Assembly: GCA_910587645.1 (NCBI GenBank)
Contig: CAJUNA010000014.1
Location: forward strand, 47,383-111,382
Source of the DNA: an uncultured Oscillospiraceae bacterium
Lineage (GTDB): Bacteria > Bacillota > Clostridia > Oscillospirales > Oscillospiraceae
Direction of reading: 5' to 3'
Length of the DNA: 64,000 nucleotides
The translations under genes and the position numbers were made by a program. Position 1 is the stretch's first letter. Every line of letters starts with the position of its first letter. Shown one piece after another: positions 59,117 to 64,000 of this stretch. The notes under the pieces are model-generated. The model did no database searches and was not told the origin of the DNA. It saw only the letters and a list, made by a program, of their open reading frames with translations.

Positions 59117-59157
59117 AAAAAGCTGTCAAATCTGTTCCCTCTGCTATTTGACATTTA

Positions 59158-59321
59158 AGAACCTGTATTCACAGGCGTTTGACGCCGTCTGGGCGGGTCT
59201 ATTGCCGTCCTGCTGCGTTAAAAAATCTTGAAATACACAAAGTATTCCTGCGATTTTTTGCCTTGCAGGGCGGCAAAATCCCTCGCCCATCTGGCATCCC
59301 ACGCCTATGAATACAGGTTCT
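59158..59321. repeat. MITE-like long imperfect palindrome
   Basis: Terminal inverted arms AGAACCTGTATTCA (59158-59171) and its perfect complement (59308-59321) enclose further complementary blocks, for example AAAAAATC with GATTTTTT and GGCGGG/CCGTCC-type GC blocks. The whole 164 bases can fold into one long hairpin. No gene is encoded. It lies between the ZIP gene and the stop codon of a minus-strand gene, 3 bases from the latter. Confidence 0.7.
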
Positions 59322-59324
59322 AAT

Positions 59325-59741
59325 TTACAAAACCGCATCAAACCAAAACCAGTTTGCCAAAATACGCTCTGTATAACCATAATTGCCGTAGGGATCCGCC
59401 CAGCGCCACCCCGCTCCATCCGTTGCCAGCGGATACCCGGTGGCTTGGAACGAAACCGGCGTATTGTTTGCAGAGTAGTAAAACCCCCTCTCATTCCCTC
59501 CGGTAGCCGGGCTTTGCCAGGTGTGGAACTCCACGATTTTTTTCTCGCGCCAAACGCTGACCCGCCAAGGGCCGTAGTGATCCGCTTCGGTCTCACCCAC
59601 CAAAGCCTCCCTGGCAAATTCCTCCATTTTCTGGCTGTTCAGCCGGAGGTATGCCCGCGCCGCCGCGTCCCGCAGTGTAAAACTGCCCACAAGGGCAAGG
59701 AGCAGCAAAACCAGAACAATTTTCCCCCGATGCCGTTTCAT
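59325..59741 (-). CDS. small exported or membrane-anchored protein, unknown
   Basis: The 138-residue protein begins MKRHRGKIVLVLLLLALVGSF, a signal peptide or anchor. The rest is Trp/Tyr/Gly-rich, with GPWRVSVWREKKIVEFHTW, GFYYSANNTPVSFQ and GNYGYTERILANWFWFDAVL. AAAGGAGG is 6 bases before the ATG. It is the last gene behind a membrane protein of the same operon. No family was recognised. Confidence 0.65.
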   Translation of the reverse strand: MKRHRGKIVLVLLLLALVGSFTLRDAAARAYLRLNSQKMEEFAREALVGETEADHYGPWRVSVWREKKIVEFHTWQSPATGGNERGFYYSANNTPVSFQATGYPLATDGAGWRWADPYGNYGYTERILANWFWFDAVL

Positions 59742-59754
59742 CGCAACCTCCTTT

Positions 59755-60261
59755 TCACGTACAATTCCGGGACAGGATTTCCCTGCCCCGAACCAGCGGC
59801 CCATGGTAGGTGAAATAATACACATCGCACATGACCCCGCATTCCTCTACCAGAATTTCACCGTCTGTTGTGACTTCGCAGTCATTCCCCATCCAAGCCG
59901 CCCCGGCAAACAAGTACCAGAACCCCATAAAGGCAAAAAGTACCAGCACCAGTACGGAAAACAGAAACCCCAGTACGGATTCCCCACCCCCGATATTCCG
60001 GGACACATAGATAAACGCCCAGAGGAACAAAACCAACAGCCCCACGCAGTATACAAACACACACAGCTCCTTCACCGCCGTCCGCCAAGCCAGCTCCCAG
60101 GCAGCAAGGACCGCCGTCCCGCCTCCGCCAACAGCCAGCGATGTGGCCAGCAGGGCAAAATCAATCCACGCGGCAATCCTTTTCCGCCCGGGCGTCTTGA
60201 GGGCAATCGCCAGGGCCAGTGCTGCCGGAGCGGTGGCAAAAAAGAGGACAACAGGTATCAT
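59755..60261 (-). CDS. four-TM membrane protein, unknown
   Basis: The 168-residue protein has about four hydrophobic helices (about 3-22, 30-50, 66-88, 96-120) and a C-terminal soluble part with CEVTTDGEILVEECGVMCDVYYF. The start overlaps the XRE regulator stop by ATGA. It is probably cotranscribed and coregulated with the regulator. Confidence 0.65.
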   Translation of the reverse strand: MIPVVLFFATAPAALALAIALKTPGRKRIAAWIDFALLATSLAVGGGGTAVLAAWELAWRTAVKELCVFVYCVGLLVLFLWAFIYVSRNIGGGESVLGFLFSVLVLVLFAFMGFWYLFAGAAWMGNDCEVTTDGEILVEECGVMCDVYYFTYHGPLVRGREILSRNCT

Positions 60262-60476
60262 TCCCGGTCTCCTTCCCCCACATATTCCAAAATGTCCCCT
60301 GGCTGACAGTCCAAAGCCTTACAGACTGCCTCCAAAGTAGAAAAGCGCACCGCCTTCGCCTTGTTTGTTTTCAGCACCGACAAGTTAGCGATGGTAATGT
60401 CCACCTGTTCTGAAAGCTGGCTGAGCGTCATTTTCCGTTTCGCCAGCATCACGTCCAGATTCACAATAATCGGCAT
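60258..60476 (-). CDS. XRE-family helix-turn-helix regulator (YozG-like)
   Basis: The 72-residue protein is a single Cro/CI-type domain (MPIIVNLDVMLAKRKMTLSQLSEQV, ITIANLSVLKTNKAKAVRFSTLEAVCKAL, CQPGDILEY). Short regulators of this type are regularly paired with DUF2975 membrane proteins, as here. GGGGAGG lies upstream of the ATG. Confidence 0.9.
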   Translation of the reverse strand: MPIIVNLDVMLAKRKMTLSQLSEQVDITIANLSVLKTNKAKAVRFSTLEAVCKALDCQPGDILEYVGEGDRE

Positions 60477-60528
60477 CCTGCGCACCTCCCCGTTAAGCAG
60501 CCAATCAGGCTGGCAAGTATAGCACAAA

Positions 60529-60849
60529 TCATCCGCGCACCTCCCGCCGTGTATGGAGCCACAGCGCCAAAAGGTTCAGCACGATCCCCAGGCCGGCCGT
60601 GCCGGAGCAGACCGCAACCAGCGTAGGCACCACATCCAGCAGTGAGTCAACCAGCCATCCCCGTATATATTCCCCCACCATTTGAAGCGCGCACAGCAGC
60701 GACAGCCCTCCGCAAGATAAGCTGGCGAAAAGAAGAGCCTGCCATCCTTGATGCTTCCGCAACGCCGCCCGGACCAAATTGGCAAGCACCAAAAGAAAGG
60801 CAACACATCCCAGCAGCAGCCACCCATATAACCACTCCACGGCCAGCAT
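60529..60849 (-). CDS. three-TM membrane protein, unknown
   Basis: The 106-residue protein has hydrophobic segments at about 5-28, 38-58 and 72-95 and a basic end HTRREVRG. It stands between the DUF2975 gene (5 bases away) and the XRE gene. It is similar in form to DUF2975 proteins but no family was assigned. Confidence 0.6.
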   Translation of the reverse strand: MLAVEWLYGWLLLGCVAFLLVLANLVRAALRKHQGWQALLFASLSCGGLSLLCALQMVGEYIRGWLVDSLLDVVPTLVAVCSGTAGLGIVLNLLALWLHTRREVRG

Positions 60850-60854
60850 CCCCC

Positions 60855-61328
60855 CTAAATCGTTAAATCATTTTCCGCCTTCAAATCAGCGGCCTTCAAG
60901 ACCAGATGGCTCAACAGGAACGCGGCCAGCGCAACCGCCAGCCCCACCGTACACACCCCCAGCCCTAAAACCCAGACCGGCGACCCCACCAGGACCTCCA
61001 GAGTCACCGTCCCCACGGCACAGTAGCCGGTGTCCGTCAGGGCGCAGAATCCGATCCCAGTAAGCCGCCCCGCGTTCTTGTGGCAGAAGGAGTTATCCCG
61101 GCCAACCTCCGTACAGATCTGCCAGAACAGCACCAACGCGATCACAATAGGGATTGCGCTGAGACTGACGGCGATAATCCCCGGCTTTACCAGCCAGGCC
61201 ACATTCACATTTTGTGCCCCCATCTCTTCTATGGCGTCCGGAAAAATTTCAAGGTAGCAGACAGCCGCCATAACTGCCAGGAAAATAATCGTGCCCTTCA
61301 GTGTGCGCACCAGCCCAAGTCTTTTCAT
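60855..61328 (-). CDS. DUF2975 membrane protein
   Basis: The 157-residue protein has four membrane helices (about 12-28, 48-70, 98-118, 122-145) and the DUF2975 pattern VVIALVLFWQICTEVGRDNSFCHKNAGRLTGIG, where DNSF(C/S)xxNAxRL is diagnostic. DUF2975 proteins pair with YozG-like regulators; their function is unknown. It is the first gene of the operon. Confidence 0.88.
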   Translation of the reverse strand: MKRLGLVRTLKGTIIFLAVMAAVCYLEIFPDAIEEMGAQNVNVAWLVKPGIIAVSLSAIPIVIALVLFWQICTEVGRDNSFCHKNAGRLTGIGFCALTDTGYCAVGTVTLEVLVGSPVWVLGLGVCTVGLAVALAAFLLSHLVLKAADLKAENDLTI

Positions 61329-61358
61329 GATTTACCCCCACTTTCATAATGTGGCCTT

Positions 61359-61387
61359 ATTTTACCAGCGATATTTTTGTTTGTCAA
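61359..61387 (-). promoter_or_regulatory. promoter of the DUF2975 operon
   Basis: On the minus strand TTGACA (61387-61382), a 17-base spacer and TAAAAT (61364-61359) stand 31 bases before the start codon. Confidence 0.75.
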
Positions 61388-61419
61388 TATATTTTTATTG
61401 TATTTCGATAAAATTTGCG

Positions 61420-61449
61420 GCTTTACCTCTGGCGGCGGGTATGGTATAA
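61420..61449 (+). promoter_or_regulatory. promoter of the nucleosidase gene
   Basis: An extended -10 (TATGGTATAAT, ending near 61449) with a weak -35 (TTTACC, 17 bases upstream) lies about 30 bases before the ATG. It is divergent from the DUF2975 promoter. Confidence 0.55.
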
Positions 61450-61479
61450 TGAAGCATCTGCACAAAGGAGGATCTATAT

Positions 61480-62157
61480 ATGATTGGTCTGGCATATGCC
61501 CTGAAAGGGGAGATCAGGAGCATTTTAAAGACAATGAATCCCAAGCTGCTGGAAACCGTCTCCGGCGTAGCGGTTTATGAGCTGGAGCCGGGGCTGCTGG
61601 CCTATCTGGGCGGCGTAGGGAAAGTAAACGCCGCCATGAGTACGCAGTTGTTCATCGACCGCTACCACCCGGATTGGATCATAAACGCTGGCTGCGCCGG
61701 GAGCTTCGCGGACCTGCCCATCGGAACCATTGTATTGGCAAAGGATTTCGTCCAGCACGATGTAGACACCACCGCCATGGGCGATCCGATTGGCCTGGTA
61801 TCCACCGTAGATAAGGTAGACTTCCCCACAGACGAGACCCCGCGCCTGAGCGGGATTCTGACAGCCCAAGGTGTTGCCCATGAGACTGGCCGCGTTGCCA
61901 CCGGCGAAGTTTTCATGACCAAGGGCGCCCGGGCCGGCTGGGTAGCGGAGACCTTTTCCCCCATGCTCTGCGAGATGGAGGGCGGCGCCATCGCCCAGGT
62001 CTGCTTCCGCAACCAGGTCAAGTTCGCCGCGCTGAAATCGGTTTCGGATCGCCTGTGCCAAGCAAACAACGCCGAAGAATATTTCAACTACGGCGAAGCT
62101 ATGGCGAAACTCAATGAGATCGTAGTCCCCTTTGCGAAAGCGTTGGCAGCGCAGTAA
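61480..62157 (+). CDS. mtnN: 5'-methylthioadenosine/S-adenosylhomocysteine nucleosidase
   Basis: The 225-residue protein has the MtnN pattern: IGLAYALKGEI (Glu11), GGVGKVNAAMSTQLFID, NAGCAGSFADLPIGTIVLA, ATGEVFM, the purine site CEMEGGAIAQVC and the general acid in KSVSDRL. It cleaves adenine from MTA and SAH in the methyl cycle. AAAGGAGG is 8 bases before the ATG. It is a single-gene unit. Confidence 0.93.
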   Translation: MIGLAYALKGEIRSILKTMNPKLLETVSGVAVYELEPGLLAYLGGVGKVNAAMSTQLFIDRYHPDWIINAGCAGSFADLPIGTIVLAKDFVQHDVDTTAMGDPIGLVSTVDKVDFPTDETPRLSGILTAQGVAHETGRVATGEVFMTKGARAGWVAETFSPMLCEMEGGAIAQVCFRNQVKFAALKSVSDRLCQANNAEEYFNYGEAMAKLNEIVVPFAKALAAQ

Positions 62158-62272
62158 AGTTGCCATCCCCCCTGCGGGCCGGACATGTATCCGGTCCGCA
62201 TTTTCATGTCATGAAGTGTCATAAATAGAGAGGTTTCCCACCTGCAAAATACCAAAAATCCATATTCCCCTC

Positions 62273-62315
62273 TTGACAAACCGCTGGTTTTGGCATATAG
62301 TTCACTTATTGAACT
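62273..62315 (+). promoter_or_regulatory. promoter and MarR operator
   Basis: TTGACA (62273-62278), 17 bases and TATAGT (62296-62301) form the promoter. The perfect palindrome AGTTCACTTATTGAACT (62299-62315) overlaps -10 and start site, as expected for autorepression by the MarR protein. Confidence 0.75.
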
Positions 62316-62334
62316 AAAGAGGGGGGATGACAAT

Positions 62335-62796
62335 TTGGACGAGGAACTGCTTTCTGTCTGGCTGCGGCTCACCAGTGTCATTGATAACCAGCGGTTAGCG
62401 GCAGCCCACACCAGTCCCAGCGGGAAAGGGCCCCTGCCTTTCAATGAAGCGGTGGTATGCGGCCTGCTGGCCCGGGCCCAGGGGACAGGCAGCGTCCTGA
62501 CGGCCAGCGACCTGTGCCGGCACACCAGGATATTGAAATCCCAGATGAACGCTATTCTGCGCTCGCTGGAGGACAAGGGCGCGGTTGAGCGCCGGCACGC
62601 GGAGACAGACCGGCGGCGGATTGAGCTTCGTCTCCTGCCGGAGGGGATGGCGCTCTATCAAGAGAGCCACCGGCATGTACAGCGGTTGGTAGGCCGCTTG
62701 ATCCATGAAATGGGGGAAGAAAAGGTCTGTATCCTGCTTCCCCTGCTCCGCCAGGCGGCGGATATATTTGACGCAATGCAGCAGGAGGCATCATAA
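62335..62796 (+). CDS. MarR-family transcriptional regulator
   Basis: The 153-residue winged-helix protein has SVLTASDLCRHTRILKSQMNAILRSLEDKGAVERRHAETDRRRIELRLLPEG, the MarR DNA-binding and wing region. The start is TTG 62335 with GGGGGG 8 bases away. It has its own palindromic operator. DegV follows 2 bases later, so the pair may respond to fatty acids as FabT does; that is inference. Confidence 0.9.
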   Translation: MDEELLSVWLRLTSVIDNQRLAAAHTSPSGKGPLPFNEAVVCGLLARAQGTGSVLTASDLCRHTRILKSQMNAILRSLEDKGAVERRHAETDRRRIELRLLPEGMALYQESHRHVQRLVGRLIHEMGEEKVCILLPLLRQAADIFDAMQQEAS

Positions 62797-62798
62797 AA

Positions 62799-63644
62799 AT
62801 GGGTATTCGGATCATCACAGACTCCGCGGCGGATTTTGACGCTGCCGTAGCCAAACGCAGGCAGATTGACATAGTCCCAATGGGCGTGCAGTTTGGGGAC
62901 GCGTCTTTTCTAGCGGGGAAGAACCTGTCCAACGAGGTATTTTATCAACTGCTCCAGGCGGGGAAGGAGAATCCCTCCACCTCCCAGCCCACACCGGCGG
63001 CGTTTCTCCGGTATTATGAGGAGGCGAAAGCGGCCGGCGACCAGGTAGTGGTAATCACGCTGAGCGGGGCGTTGAGCGGGACACTGCAAAGCGCGGAGAT
63101 TGCCAAGGAGCTGAGCGAGTACGAGCCGGTTTACATAGTAGACAGCCGTACGGCATCGGCGGGGATGCAGATTCTTGTCAACTATGCCTGCAAGCTGCGC
63201 CGGGGCGGCCTGACCGCGGAAAGCATCGCTTCGGAGGTTAACAAGCTCAAGGGCAAAGTACGGATTTTCGCGGTCATGGATACATTGGAGTATTTACGGC
63301 GCGGGGGGCGGCTAAGCGGTTTCCAGGCCGGCCTGGGGGCGGTAACAAAATTAAAGCCCACCATTGCTGTCTGGGACGGCGCGGTAGGCATTGTAGGCAA
63401 ATCCTTTGGTATGTCGGCGGCGGTAAAGCATCTGCTGAAAATGCTGGAGGAGCATCCCATCGATGACGATTTCCCTTCTTATTTCCTGTATTCCGATGAT
63501 AAGACCCGGGAGGAACTGTTGCTGCCGAAGCTCAAAGAGCTGGGGCGGCTGCCCCAGCGGCTCCACTACTGCGGCGTAGGCGCGGCCATTGGCACACATA
63601 TTGGGCCTGGCGCGTTAGGGATGGCATATATCGAGAGGGAATGA
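62799..63644 (+). CDS. DegV-family fatty-acid-binding protein
   Basis: The 281-residue protein has the DegV pattern: IITDSAADFD, STSQPTPAAFLRYYEEA, VVITLSGALSGTLQSAEIA, VDSRTASAGMQ and LEYLRRGGRLSG. DegV/FakB proteins present bound fatty acids to the kinase FakA. The gene is in an operon with MarR. Confidence 0.94.
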   Translation: MGIRIITDSAADFDAAVAKRRQIDIVPMGVQFGDASFLAGKNLSNEVFYQLLQAGKENPSTSQPTPAAFLRYYEEAKAAGDQVVVITLSGALSGTLQSAEIAKELSEYEPVYIVDSRTASAGMQILVNYACKLRRGGLTAESIASEVNKLKGKVRIFAVMDTLEYLRRGGRLSGFQAGLGAVTKLKPTIAVWDGAVGIVGKSFGMSAAVKHLLKMLEEHPIDDDFPSYFLYSDDKTREELLLPKLKELGRLPQRLHYCGVGAAIGTHIGPGALGMAYIERE

Positions 63645-63659
63645 CCGTCAAAACGGCGT

Positions 63660-63700
63660 AAAACCGCCCTGCTGAATTTGTTGTTCAGCAGGGCGGTTTT
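63660..63700 (+). terminator. terminator of the MarR-DegV operon
   Basis: A 17-bp stem (63660-63676 with 63684-63700) encloses a short loop and begins and ends with AAAA/TTTT, so it could work in both directions. Confidence 0.85.
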
Positions 63701-63719
63701 GCTTGCTACAATGGTGACA

Positions 63720-63854
63720 CCCCCCCAAAAAGGGGGGAGACCGCCCTATGCGGCGGCCCACACCCAAGCTACAATGGGAGGGAACCGGACTGACGAGGCA
63801 TTGCTTGAGCTATCCACGCTCGTTTTGGCAAACTGTCAGCCGGCCCTCCCATTG
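63720..63854 (+). ncRNA. structured leader of the last gene (candidate regulatory RNA)
   Basis: Three stems follow in line. They are CCCCCC/GGGGGG (63721-63737, loop AAAAA), CCGCC/GGCGG (63741-63756) and a nearly continuous 20-bp stem. That stem is CAATGGGAGGG 63772-63782 + CCGG + CTGAC 63790-63794, paired with GTCAG 63835-63839 + CCGG + CCCTCCCATTG to 63854. No known riboswitch consensus was recognised. About 125 further bases precede the start codon at 63981. Confidence 0.45.
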
Positions 63855-63980
63855 CGGCGTTCGATTTGCGCAGGTTGAGAAGCGGACAACATCGCACACT
63901 CGTGTCACACAGCAAGCTGAATAGGTGATGGGCAGCGGCGGGCGCCGGTCAAAACCATTTTTGACTTGGGAGGCTTGCAA

Positions 63981-64000
63981 ATGAAATATGAAATCATCAC
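63981..64000 (+). CDS. start of a CDS cut by the window end
   Basis: ATG at 63981 has GGGAGG 7 bases upstream and reads MKYEII before the window ends. Too short to identify. The long structured leader in front suggests that it is regulated at RNA level. Confidence 0.5.

Noticed and set aside
1..64000. CRISPR array
   Set aside because: I saw no series of regularly spaced direct repeats; the repeats present are inverted hairpins.

Overview
The window looks like a chromosomal segment of a GC-rich, low-G+C-phylum-type (Firmicutes) anaerobe, most likely a motile gut member of the Oscillospiraceae/Clostridia. The clues are strong AGGAGG-type ribosome sites, sigma-A promoters of the TTGACA-N17-TATAAT type, S-layer-homology surface proteins, a PBSX-type phage cluster, FeoA/FeoB with a Cys-rich partner, Tn4451-type transposon proteins (TnpV, TnpW, large serine recombinase) and a chemotaxis operon. 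The assignment to a family is inference from gene content, not from a marker phylogeny.

Layout. 1-335: two tandem tRNA-Leu genes with promoter and terminator. 454-2560: a PadR-regulated operon (PadR, DUF2812 protein, small membrane protein, nitrilase-family amidohydrolase). 2581-5990: a Bce-type ABC peptide-resistance transporter with two small membrane proteins and an operator but no local two-component system. 6065-6243: two short convergent RNAs fully antisense to each other. 6327-9330: a PAS protein and a receiver-GGDEF diguanylate cyclase. About 9420-15410: an integrated mobilisable element (TnpV, MobC, TnpW-like protein, large serine recombinase, an oriT-like palindrome) carrying AT-rich cargo: a PD-(D/E)XK nuclease-like protein, a DUF2089 fusion and a zinc-ribbon membrane protein. 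15519-24241: housekeeping and metabolic genes (transglutaminase-like protein and GH29 fucosidase; CutC; hexapeptide acyltransferase; phenylacetate-CoA ligase plus ACT protein; Rpe; RecR).

24241-36282 is a compact PBSX/xkd-like phage-derived cluster inserted directly behind recR. It has a terminase fragment that lost its ATPase half, then portal, XkdF-like protein, capsid decoration and major capsid proteins, connectors, sheath, tube, LysM protein, hub, spike, gp25-like, baseplate J and XkdU-like protein. It lacks a recognisable tape measure, tail fibres, lysis genes, integrase and repressor, yet every gene after the terminase is intact and translationally coupled. This is the most unusual object in the window.

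36283-37338: an isochorismatase-GNAT fusion. 37483-49536 (minus strand): a surface operon with YlqG-like and YlqH/FlhB-C-like proteins, a PilZ c-di-GMP receptor and two large S-layer-homology proteins. It is divergent from cheA-cheW-cheR-cheB (49690-54226), in front of which lies an exact sigma-28-type -10 box. The diguanylate cyclase at 6.3 kb, the PilZ protein and the chemotaxis genes suggest that surface and motility are linked through c-di-GMP. 54450-59116: rplS, then a ferrous-iron operon (feoA, feoA, feoB, Cys-rich protein) with three DtxR/IdeR-like boxes, then a ZIP metal transporter. 59158-59321: a MITE-like long imperfect palindrome. 59325-61387: a membrane-protein/XRE/DUF2975 operon. 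61480-63644: MTA/SAH nucleosidase, an autoregulated MarR protein and a DegV fatty-acid-binding protein. 63701-63980: a highly structured leader in front of a CDS cut by the window end.
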